From JADDRA01 sp038233555 (GTDB lineage Bacteria > Actinomycetota > Acidimicrobiia > Acidimicrobiales > CADCSY01), in assembly GCA_038233555.1 (NCBI GenBank), contig JBBSLT010000008.1, forward strand, positions 1 to 36,780: a stretch of DNA of 36,780 nt. The letters run 5' to 3'. Below the pieces are notes generated by a model that worked only from the letters and a program-made list of their open reading frames with translations, had not been told where the DNA came from and did not search any database. A program made the translations under genes and the position numbers. Shown here piece by piece: positions 15,024 through 21,679 of the stretch (position 1 is its first letter; each line of letters starts with the position of its first letter).

Positions 15024-15701
15024 GTGCTCCTCTCCCGTCTCCCGCTCCAGCGGGTGCTCCTGCCGCTCACCGGCGCGCTGGTGGCCGCCGCCATCGCCGC
15101 CCTCGCCCTCGCCGTCGCCCCGTCGCCGGCCCCAGTCGACCAGGTCAACGCCTTAGCCTCGGGGGGTCCCTTCACCCTCGACGAGCTGCGCCCGGGAACG
15201 CCTCCGGTGCCGGTACCGATCCCCCTCCCAACCCCGGTGGACCCGCCGCAGAACCCCTACGCCCCTGAGCCGGCGGTGGTCCTCGGCACCATCGAGATCC
15301 CCCGTCTCGGCCTCGCCGTCCCTCTCAACCAGGGCATCTCGCTGCACTCCATCGACCGGGGCCCCAGCCACTGGCCCGGCACCGCCCTGCCCGGCGATCC
15401 CGGCAACGTCGTCATCGCCGGCCACCGGGCGACGCATACCGCTCCCTTCCGCAACATCGACCAGCTCCAGGCCGGTGACGCCGTGGTGTTCACCGTCGGC
15501 GGTGAGCGCTCGACCTACCGGGTCACCAGCCACGAGGTGGTGACCCCCGATGCCATGCGCATCGTCGAACAGACTCCCGAGCCCACCGCCACGCTCTTCG
15601 CCTGCCACCCTCCCGGGTCGGCCAAGTACCGCTACGTCGTCACCCTCGCCCTCGACGAGGTGGTCGACCTCAGCGCCACCCCCGGGCTCATCGCCTCCTG
15701 A
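15024..15701 (+). CDS. class E sortase
   Basis: This membrane-anchored transpeptidase is expected to cut an LAxTG-type sorting signal and link the protein to the cell wall. The 225-residue protein begins with a basic N-terminus and one hydrophobic helix (about residues 9-32), followed by a Pro-rich spacer. The catalytic domain starts near residue 85 (VVLGTIEIPRLGLAVPL). The catalytic residues are His134 (IAGHRATHTAPF), Cys194 (TLFACHPPGSAKYR) and Arg203. Start choice: the GTG at 15024 is 6 nt after a TATCAT -10. A likely substrate lies in this window: the repeat protein at 33168-36780 ends in LAFTG, a hydrophobic helix and RRK. The next plus-strand gene, an Lnt homologue, begins 67 bp downstream of the sortase stop. 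Confidence 0.9.
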   Translation: MLLSRLPLQRVLLPLTGALVAAAIAALALAVAPSPAPVDQVNALASGGPFTLDELRPGTPPVPVPIPLPTPVDPPQNPYAPEPAVVLGTIEIPRLGLAVPLNQGISLHSIDRGPSHWPGTALPGDPGNVVIAGHRATHTAPFRNIDQLQAGDAVVFTVGGERSTYRVTSHEVVTPDAMRIVEQTPEPTATLFACHPPGSAKYRYVVTLALDEVVDLSATPGLIAS

Positions 15702-15750
15702 GGAGCTCGGCCCCCACCGCCTCCGGCACCGGGCTCGCCATCGCCTCCCC

Positions 15751-15799
15751 GCTTTGTGTGCACGGCTGATGGCGGTGGCATCACCAGTGCACACAAAGC
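15751..15799. repeat. 49-bp palindrome spanning the start codon of the Lnt-like gene
   Basis: Perfect 13-bp arms (GCTTTGTGTGCAC at 15751-15763 and its complement at 15787-15799) enclose a 23-nt centre with an inner TGATG/CATCA pair. The ATG at 15769 lies inside the inner arm. It may be an operator or an RNA hairpin that hides the start codon; neither is proven. Confidence 0.75.
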
Positions 15800-17232
15800 T
15801 GGGTTTGGCCCTGGTGAGTGGGGTCTTGCTCAGCGCCGGGCTCCCCCCGTTCGGGTGGTGGCCCCTGGCCCTGGTGGGGGCCGGACTCCTGTGCGGGGTG
15901 CTCCAGGACTCCGGAGCCCGCCGGCGCCTGGCCCTGGGGTTGGCCGGCGGTGTCGGCTTCCTCGGCCCCGGTCTGGCCTGGCTGACCGAGTTCCATGTGG
16001 CCGGCTTCGCCTTGGCCGTGGTCCTCGAGGCCGGCCTCTTTGCCCTGGCCGTAGCCGCCTCGCCGTCGGGACGGGGACAGCTCCTGGGCCTGCCCGGCGC
16101 CTTCGTCCTGGTCGAGGCGTTTCGCGGCGTCTGGCCCTTCGGAGGGATACCCATCGCCACCCTGGCCCAGACCCAGATCGGTGGACCGCTGGCCGAGGCC
16201 GCTCGGCTGGGAGGCAGCTTGGCCGTCGCCGCCCTGGTGGGTCTGACCGGCGTAGCCCTGGCCGAGCTGGCCCGGCGGCGCCGGCGGTCGTGGCGGACGG
16301 GAGCGGTGGCGCTGGTCGTGGTCATGACCGTCGCCGTCACCGGCGCCCTCGCCCCCCGGGGCCGGGCGGTGGGAGCGCTCGACGTGGCCGTGGTCCAGGT
16401 GGGAGGGGAACGAGGGCTGCGGGCCATCGAAGGATCGTCGGGACCTGGTCTGGCGACCTTGGTGGCCACCACCGAAGCACTTCCGGCCGGCGTCGACCTC
16501 GTCCTCTGGCCCGAGGACGGGGTGCGGGTGGAAGGCGACCTCCGCCAGGCGCCACAGGCGGAGGTGGTGGGTGACGTGGCCCGGCGCCTTGACACCACCA
16601 TCGTCTCGGGGGTCAGCGAGAGCCGGGGCGAGGTACGCCACAACTTGGCGGCGGCATGGGGGCCCGACGGAGAGCTGCTGGATCGGTACCGCAAGCACCA
16701 GATCGTCCCCTTCGGCGAGCGGATCCCGTTCCGGTCACTGATAGAGCGCTTCGCCGACACCTCGGCCGTTCCTCGTGACGTGGTGCCCGGGGAGGGCCCT
16801 GGGCTGTTGGCCACCCCGGCCGGCGACCTCGGCGTGGTCATCTCCTTCGAGGTGTTCTTCGCCTCGCGGGTACGGGCGGCCCTCCTGGAGGGGGCCGAGG
16901 TGGTGCTGGTGCCCACCAACGCCTCGTCCTACCCGACCACCCAGATGCCCGCCCTGGAGCTGGGCGCGGCCCGGTTGCGGGCCATCGAGACCGGGCGGGT
17001 GGTGGTCCAGGCTGCCCCCACCGGCTTCAGCGCGGTGGTGGCGCCGGACGGGACCGTGCGGCGCCAGAGCGACCTGGGTGCGCCGGCGGTGCTCAGCGCC
17101 GAGATCGAGCGGCGGGACGGCTCGACCCTCTACGCCCGGCTGGGAGATGGGCCTATGGTCGTGGCCGGCGCCCTGGCCCTGACCCTCGGTTGGCTCCTCG
17201 ACCGGCGTCGGACTGTCCCGGCACCGAGTTGA
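15769..17232 (+). CDS. lnt: apolipoprotein N-acyltransferase (Lnt) homologue lacking the usual catalytic Cys
   Basis: Lnt is a membrane enzyme that adds the third acyl chain to lipoproteins. The 487-residue protein has about six N-terminal hydrophobic helices (GVLLSAGLPPFGWWPLALVG is typical) followed by a nitrilase-fold domain and a C-terminal helix. The catalytic Glu (LVLWPEDGV) and Lys (RYRKHQIVPFGERIP) are present, as is the late VVLVPTNASSYP segment. The nucleophile position, normally Cys in an I-C-Y/F-E motif, reads ISFE with Ser359. It may therefore be inactive, use other chemistry, or belong to a divergent branch. The start at 15769 lies inside a 49-bp palindrome; no ribosome binding site is evident, so the start is moderately certain. 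Several lipoproteins in the window (sugar dehydrogenase, SOD, M1 peptidase) would be plausible substrates. Confidence 0.82.
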   Translation: MAVASPVHTKLGLALVSGVLLSAGLPPFGWWPLALVGAGLLCGVLQDSGARRRLALGLAGGVGFLGPGLAWLTEFHVAGFALAVVLEAGLFALAVAASPSGRGQLLGLPGAFVLVEAFRGVWPFGGIPIATLAQTQIGGPLAEAARLGGSLAVAALVGLTGVALAELARRRRRSWRTGAVALVVVMTVAVTGALAPRGRAVGALDVAVVQVGGERGLRAIEGSSGPGLATLVATTEALPAGVDLVLWPEDGVRVEGDLRQAPQAEVVGDVARRLDTTIVSGVSESRGEVRHNLAAAWGPDGELLDRYRKHQIVPFGERIPFRSLIERFADTSAVPRDVVPGEGPGLLATPAGDLGVVISFEVFFASRVRAALLEGAEVVLVPTNASSYPTTQMPALELGAARLRAIETGRVVVQAAPTGFSAVVAPDGTVRRQSDLGAPAVLSAEIERRDGSTLYARLGDGPMVVAGALALTLGWLLDRRRTVPAPS

Positions 17233-17255
17233 CCTTGGGGGTGGAGAGGGCCAAC

Positions 17256-18566
17256 GTGCCGCCCATGGTCATCGACGACGCCGCCCTGCGCATCGCCCTG
17301 CTGGCCTACCGGGGCAACCCCCACTGCGGCGGCCAAGGAGTCTACGTGCGTCACCTGACCCGGGCGCTGGCCGACCTCGGCCACCACGTCGAGGTGCTGA
17401 GCGGGCCGCCCTACCCCGATCTCGACGACCGCGTCCGGCTCCAGCGGGTGGCCGGGCTCGACCTGTACCGCCAGCCTGACCCCTTCCGCCGCCCCCGGCT
17501 GGCCGAGCTGCGGCACTGGACCCATGTGGCCGAGCTGGGCCTCATGTGCACCGCCGGCTTCCCCGAGCCCCTCGTCTTCAGCCTGCGGGCCCGGGCCGCC
17601 CTGGCCAAGCGCCGGAGCGACTTCGACATCGTCCACGACAACCAGAGCCTGGGCACGGGGCTGCTGTGCATCCAGGCGCCACGGCCACGAGGGTTGGACA
17701 TCCCCGTGCTCGCCACCATCCACCACCCCGTCACCGTCGACCGCCGGATGGAGCTGGCCCATGCCACCGACTGGAAGCGACGCCTCACCCTGCGCCGCTT
17801 CTACGGCTTCACCCGCATGCAGGCTCACGTGGCCCAGCACCTGCCCCGAATCCTCACCGTCTCCCAAACCTCTCTGGACGACATCGTCGCCGACCACGGG
17901 GTGAGCCAGGATCGCCTGGCGGTCGTTCCCGCCGGGGTCGATGCGCAGCGATGGCGGCCCCTCGCTGCGGTGTCCCGGATACCGGGGCGGCTGGTGACCA
18001 CGGCCTCGGCTGATGTCTCGATGAAGGGCCTGTCCTACCTGCTCGAGGCGCTGGCCAAGATCCGCCCCGAACGACCCGACGCCGAGCTGGTGGTGGTAGG
18101 TGCCCCCAAGCCCGACAGCCTCCTGCCCGGGCTGATCGACCGGCTCGGTCTCGGCGGCGCCGTGCGATTCCTCAGCGATGTCAGCGACGAACGCATCGTC
18201 GAGCTCTACGCCGAGGCCGAGGTGGCGGTGGTGCCCTCCCTCTACGAAGGGTTCTCCCTGCCCGCGGTCGAGGCCATGGCGTGCGGAGTCGCCCTGGTGG
18301 CGACCACCGGCGGCGCCCTGCCCGAGGTGGTCGGCGCCGACGGGCGGGCGGGGGTGCTGGTCCCCCCGGCCGACGCCGGCGCCCTGGCCGTCGCCGTCCT
18401 CGGGCTCCTGGCCGACCCCGAGCGACGGGCGGCCCTCGGTCGAGCCGGGCGGCAACGGGTCGTGGACCGCTACTCCTGGCGGGCCGCAGCCGAGGCCACC
18501 GCCGGGCACTACCGCGAGGTCATGGCCCTCCACGGGCGAGGAAACGGATGCTCCCCGCCGTGTTGA
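17256..18566 (+). CDS. GT4-family glycosyltransferase
   Basis: This GT-B fold enzyme transfers a sugar from an activated donor, probably to a lipid or polysaccharide acceptor. The 436-residue protein has the N-terminal Rossmann half with the Gly-rich acceptor loop (YRGNPHCGGQGVYVRHLTRAL). The C-terminal donor half carries VVPAGVDAQRWRP, MKGLSYLLEALA and the EX7E region (LYEGFSLPAVEAMACG). The GTG at 17256 is chosen for GGAGAGGG ending 5 nt upstream; the ATG at 17265 is possible. Its end overlaps the methyltransferase start by 19 bp, so it leads a three-gene operon with the methyltransferase and toroid protein. The substrate cannot be told from sequence; a cell-envelope glycolipid or glycan is a reasonable inference from the neighbours. 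Confidence 0.88.
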   Translation: MPPMVIDDAALRIALLAYRGNPHCGGQGVYVRHLTRALADLGHHVEVLSGPPYPDLDDRVRLQRVAGLDLYRQPDPFRRPRLAELRHWTHVAELGLMCTAGFPEPLVFSLRARAALAKRRSDFDIVHDNQSLGTGLLCIQAPRPRGLDIPVLATIHHPVTVDRRMELAHATDWKRRLTLRRFYGFTRMQAHVAQHLPRILTVSQTSLDDIVADHGVSQDRLAVVPAGVDAQRWRPLAAVSRIPGRLVTTASADVSMKGLSYLLEALAKIRPERPDAELVVVGAPKPDSLLPGLIDRLGLGGAVRFLSDVSDERIVELYAEAEVAVVPSLYEGFSLPAVEAMACGVALVATTGGALPEVVGADGRAGVLVPPADAGALAVAVLGLLADPERRAALGRAGRQRVVDRYSWRAAAEATAGHYREVMALHGRGNGCSPPC

Positions 18567-19270
18567 CCGTCCGTTACCGCCACCTCGGGCTGCGGCCCGG
18601 CATTCGCCTGCTCGACCTCGGCTGCGGCGGCGGCCGTCACGCCTTCGAGGCGGCCCGCCGGGGGGCCCAGGTCGTGGCCCTCGACGCCGACCTGACCGAG
18701 CTGAAGGACGTGGCCGCCATGTTCTCGGCCGTGGCGGCCGAGACCCCGACCGAGGGCCGGGCGGTGGGAGGTGACGCCCTCGCGCTGCCCTTTCCCGACG
18801 CCTCCTTCGACCGGGTCGTCGCCGCCGAAGTGCTCGAGCACATACCCGACGACGCCGCGGCGATGGCCGAGCTGGCTCGAGTGCTTCGCCCCGGCGCCAC
18901 CCTGGCCGTGACCGTCCCCGCCTGGCTTCCCGAGCGGGTGTGCTGGGCCCTCTCGGACGACTACCACGCCCCCGCCGTGGCCGGCGGCCACGTGCGCATC
19001 TACTCCGCGGCCGCGCTCCAGACGTTGCTCCACCGAGCCGGGCTGACCACCTTCGCCACCCACCGGGCCCATGCCCTCCACAGCCCCTACTGGTGGCTGC
19101 GCTGCGCCGTGGGACCAGCCGACGACCACCATCGCCTGGTACGCGCGTATCACCGCCTCCTCGTCTGGGACATCACCTCGCGGCCGTGGGCCACCCGAGC
19201 GGCCGACATCGTGCTCAACCCGGTGTTGGGCAAAAGCCTGGTCGTCTACGCCCGCAAGGACCGAGGATGA
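18548..19270 (+). CDS. class I SAM-dependent methyltransferase (operon with GT4)
   Basis: This 240-residue methyltransferase of the Methyltransf_11/25 type has motif I at LLDLGCGGGRHAFEAARRG, the acidic SAM-ribose contact (VVALDADL), GDALALPFPDASFDRVVAAE, and VLEHIPDD followed by LARVLRPGATLAV. The C-terminal third contains aromatic and His-rich segments (HSPYWWLRCAVG, then HHRLVRAYHRLL) that may form the acceptor site. The ATG at 18548 overlaps the glycosyltransferase end by 19 bp, and its stop overlaps the next ATG as ATGA. This implies coupled translation and a shared pathway, possibly methylation of the sugar or lipid handled by the glycosyltransferase. Confidence 0.88.
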   Translation: MLPAVLTVRYRHLGLRPGIRLLDLGCGGGRHAFEAARRGAQVVALDADLTELKDVAAMFSAVAAETPTEGRAVGGDALALPFPDASFDRVVAAEVLEHIPDDAAAMAELARVLRPGATLAVTVPAWLPERVCWALSDDYHAPAVAGGHVRIYSAAALQTLLHRAGLTTFATHRAHALHSPYWWLRCAVGPADDHHRLVRAYHRLLVWDITSRPWATRAADIVLNPVLGKSLVVYARKDRG

Positions 19271-20343
19271 CGCCGGCCCAACGTGGCGTCGCCGGGATCC
19301 TGTCGGGCTCCGAGGTGGCGGCCACCGCCGAGAGCATCGCCTCGGTGCAGTTGGCCTCGGGCATGATCCCCTGGTTCCCGGGGAGCCACGCCGACCCCTG
19401 GAACCACGTGGAGACGGCCATGGCCCTCGACGTGGCCGGGCGCCGGGCCGAGGCCGAGGCCGCCTACGACTGGCTGGTGGGCAGCCAGCGGCCCGACGGC
19501 GCCTGGCACCAGTACTACGTGGCCGATGGCGTCGAGGCCGACAAGCTCGACGCCAACGTCTGCGCCTACGTGGCCACCGGGACATGGCACCACTTTCTCT
19601 GCACCGGCGACACCGGCTTTCTCCAGTCCCTCTGGCCGGTGGTCGAGGCCGCGGTCGGCTTCGTGCTCGGGCTCCAGACCCGTCGGGGCGAGATCCTCTG
19701 GGCTCGCCACGCCGACGGCACGCCGTGGTCCTTCGCCCTACTCACGGGCTCGTCGTCGATCGGCCACAGCCTGAGCTGTGCGCTGGCCATAGCCCGCCGT
19801 CTGGGCCATCAGCGCCCCCGCTGGCAGCGGGCCCGGGCCAAGCTGGCTCAGGTGGTGGCCGAGGTTCCCGACGCCTTCGCCCCCAAGGACCGCTGGGCCA
19901 TGGACTGGTACTACCCGGTGCTGGCGGGCCTGGTGGTCGACGAGGCCGCCCGCCGGCGCCTGGCTGCGGGCTGGGACCGCTTCGTCCTGCCCGGCGCCGG
20001 GGTCCGCTGCGTACACGACCGCCCGTGGGTGACGACGGCCGAGACCAGCGAATGCGCCATCGCCCACCTCGCCGCCGGCTCCGACGTCCGGGCTCTCGAG
20101 CTGTTCACCTGGGCCCAGGCCCTACGTGCCGACGACGGCTCCTACTTCACCGGCATCGTCCTGCCCGAAGGCGTCCACTACCCCGGCGAAGAGCGCTCCA
20201 CCTACAGCGCCGCCGCCGTCCTCCTCGCCGCCGACGCCCTTTCCGGCACCTCCCCCGCCTCGGGCCTTTTCACCCCCCGCCCCCTCCACCGCGGCGCTCT
20301 TTGGGCAGACTCCGTGACCACAGTCACCGTGGCGAAGGAGTAG
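19267..20343 (+). CDS. alpha/alpha-toroid protein (annotated elsewhere as prenyltransferase-like)
   Basis: This 358-residue protein is built from helix pairs with Trp- and Gly-rich turns. Examples are SGMIPWFPGSHADPWNHVE, WLVGSQRPDGAWHQYYV and LLTGSSSIGHSLSCALAIAR. The pattern fits an (alpha/alpha) barrel, as in terpene cyclases, prenyltransferase beta-like proteins or six-hairpin glycosidases. I see no DDxxD-type prenyl diphosphate motif, so the common 'prenyltransferase' label may be wrong, and a glycan-active role is also possible. The ATG at 19267 overlaps the methyltransferase stop (ATGA). It is the last gene of the plus-strand operon and is followed by a set of hairpins that probably terminate transcription. 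Confidence 0.75.
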   Translation: MTPAQRGVAGILSGSEVAATAESIASVQLASGMIPWFPGSHADPWNHVETAMALDVAGRRAEAEAAYDWLVGSQRPDGAWHQYYVADGVEADKLDANVCAYVATGTWHHFLCTGDTGFLQSLWPVVEAAVGFVLGLQTRRGEILWARHADGTPWSFALLTGSSSIGHSLSCALAIARRLGHQRPRWQRARAKLAQVVAEVPDAFAPKDRWAMDWYYPVLAGLVVDEAARRRLAAGWDRFVLPGAGVRCVHDRPWVTTAETSECAIAHLAAGSDVRALELFTWAQALRADDGSYFTGIVLPEGVHYPGEERSTYSAAAVLLAADALSGTSPASGLFTPRPLHRGALWADSVTTVTVAKE

Positions 20344-20347
20344 TGCC

Positions 20348-20461
20348 GCCGGCCACCCCAGGCCGCCGAAGGCGGCCCCACCCTGGCTGGTGGCCGGCGA
20401 GCGAAGCTCGCCCGTAAGTGGTCAGTGCTGAGGGTGCCGGCTCCGCCGGCGCCCGGAGCAC
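20348..20461. terminator. cluster of GC-rich hairpins between convergent genes
   Basis: Three stem-loops follow one another. The first is a near-perfect cruciform at 20348-20398 (10-bp outer arms GCCGGCCACC/GGTGGCCGGC, inner GGCCGCC-GAA-GGCGGCC). The second, GGCGAGC-GAA-GCTCGCC, overlaps its right edge (20396-20412). The third is GCCGGC-TCC-GCCGGC at 20436-20450 inside an outer GTGCT/AGCAC pair. There is no clear U-tract, so a bidirectional terminator or REP-like element are both possible. Confidence 0.6.
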
Positions 20462-20463
20462 GG

Positions 20464-21147
20464 TCAGTTCAGCCGAACGGCGTGAGCGGAGCGAACAAGT
20501 GAGGCCGACGTGCGACGCAGCACCCGTAGCGACCCGATGGCCGAGACCTCGACGAAGCCGTCGTCGAGCGCCCGGCAGTAGACCTCGAAGGGCGGGCGGC
20601 CACCATCGGCGGGGTCGGGGAACACGTCGTGGATGGCCAACAGGCCGCCCTCGGCCACATGGGGCGACCAGCCGTCGTAGTCGGCGTGGGCGGGCACATG
20701 GCCGTGGCCTCCGTCGATGAAGACGAGCGCGCAGGGGGTCCGCCAGTGGCCGGCGATGGCCGCCGACTCGCCCACCACGGCCACCACCGTCGACTCCAAG
20801 CCGGCCGAGCGCACCGTGCGCCGGAAGGTGGGCAGGGTGTCGAGCACGCCGGTGTGGAGATCGACGAGGGACGGGTCGTGCCACTCCCAACCCGGTTGCT
20901 GCTCCTCGGAGCCCCGGTGGTGGTCGACAGCGAAGACCAGGGTGTGACAAGCGGCGGCGGCTGCCCCCAGGTAAAGCGCCGACTTGCCACACCAGCTCCC
21001 GATCTCCAGCAGCGGTGCTCCCGGCACAGCTTCGGCCGCAGCCATGGCCGCCCGGTGCAGGGCCAGGCCCTCGTCGGCAGGCAGGAAACCCTTGGCCGCT
21101 TCGGCCTGGATCCGCAGGCCGGCGTCGAGGCTTTTGAGAGGCTTCAG
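20464..21147 (-). CDS. class I SAM-dependent methyltransferase (Methyltransf_24-like)
   Basis: The protein is about 227 residues and has the SAM-binding signature LLEIGSWCGKSALYLGAAA, the acidic residue in VFAVDHHRGSEE, VVGESAAIAGHW, and the typical LVFIDGGHGHVPAHADYDGW, where HxD-type residues may bind metal. GGLLAIHDVFPD also fits catechol-O-methyltransferase-like or sugar-modifying members. No ATG, GTG or TTG precedes the conserved region at the right place. The best start is a CTG at 21147 that overlaps the gtrA stop as CTGA; a GTG about 25 codons further up, inside gtrA, is the alternative. The last 13 or so residues (SLVRSAHAVRLN) are encoded by a repeat element found again at 31533-31568. 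Confidence 0.78.
   Translation of the reverse strand: MKPLKSLDAGLRIQAEAAKGFLPADEGLALHRAAMAAAEAVPGAPLLEIGSWCGKSALYLGAAAAACHTLVFAVDHHRGSEEQQPGWEWHDPSLVDLHTGVLDTLPTFRRTVRSAGLESTVVAVVGESAAIAGHWRTPCALVFIDGGHGHVPAHADYDGWSPHVAEGGLLAIHDVFPDPADGGRPPFEVYCRALDDGFVEVSAIGSLRVLRRTSASLVRSAHAVRLN
20473..20508. repeat. 36-bp dispersed repeat, copy 1
   Basis: This block matches 31533-31568 at 32 of 36 positions in the same orientation. Both copies lie just after a GC-rich hairpin between convergent genes. Here it also encodes the C-terminal tail of the minus-strand methyltransferase. Confidence 0.65.
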
Positions 21148-21593
21148 GAGGTGACAGTCGCCGATTCCTCGCTGGGCGCCGAGAAGAGCATGGCGTCGAG
21201 GAAGAAGTACTTGCCCACCCACAGGAGGCCGAAGGCGCTGAGGTTGGCCAGGCTCACCACCACGGTGCTGTCGTTCCACTTCGCGGCCAGGAAGACCAGC
21301 AGGGTGGAGAAGGCCAACCCGAGCAGGGCGAAGGCCCAAAACGGTACGACCTCTCGCCACAGATGGCTCGGCCCGCTCTTGCCCCAGACCCACGCCCGGT
21401 TGAGGACGTAGGAGGGAACGGCCCCGATCGAGACGGCCATCAGGTTGGACGGCGCCGGCGACCATCCCAACAAGAAGTTGCAGGTGATGAGCACGACTTG
21501 GGAGACGCCCACAGCCACCACCGACACCATGGCGTAGCGCACGGGCTTGTGCTCGAACTGGGTGCGGGTGAAGGCACCCAAGGAACCGAGCAT
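21144..21593 (-). CDS. GtrA-like membrane protein
   Basis: GtrA-family proteins are small four-helix membrane proteins, thought to flip or hand over polyprenyl-linked sugars for envelope glycosylation. This 149-residue protein has four hydrophobic helices. The family-typical segments are KPVRYAMVSVVAVGVSQV, the loop SYVLNRAWVWGKSG, FWAFALLGLAFSTLL and LLWVGKYFFLDAMLF. The ATG at 21593 is preceded at 6 nt by TATCCT, a leaderless promoter. It overlaps the start of the methyltransferase gene, and both converge on the GT4 operon. This supports a shared role in surface glycan or glycolipid assembly. Confidence 0.85.
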   Translation of the reverse strand: MLGSLGAFTRTQFEHKPVRYAMVSVVAVGVSQVVLITCNFLLGWSPAPSNLMAVSIGAVPSYVLNRAWVWGKSGPSHLWREVVPFWAFALLGLAFSTLLVFLAAKWNDSTVVVSLANLSAFGLLWVGKYFFLDAMLFSAPSEESATVTS

Positions 21594-21599
21594 CTAGCC

Positions 21600-21605
21600 A
21601 GGATA
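21600..21605 (-). promoter_or_regulatory. -10 hexamer of leaderless gtrA transcript
   Basis: TATCCT on the minus strand, 6 nt before the ATG at 21593. No ribosome binding site is present. Confidence 0.5.
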
Positions 21606-21679
21606 GCGGCGCCTTCGGACCTCCACTTCCCGACGGTGTCGACTCCCTTGGCGGGAGGTTTCGTGTCACGATCATCTCC

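Noticed and set aside
15153..16919. 588-codon minus-strand open frame opposite sortase and lnt
   Set aside because: Ser/Thr/Arg/Pro-rich composition, opposite two genes with clear motifs.
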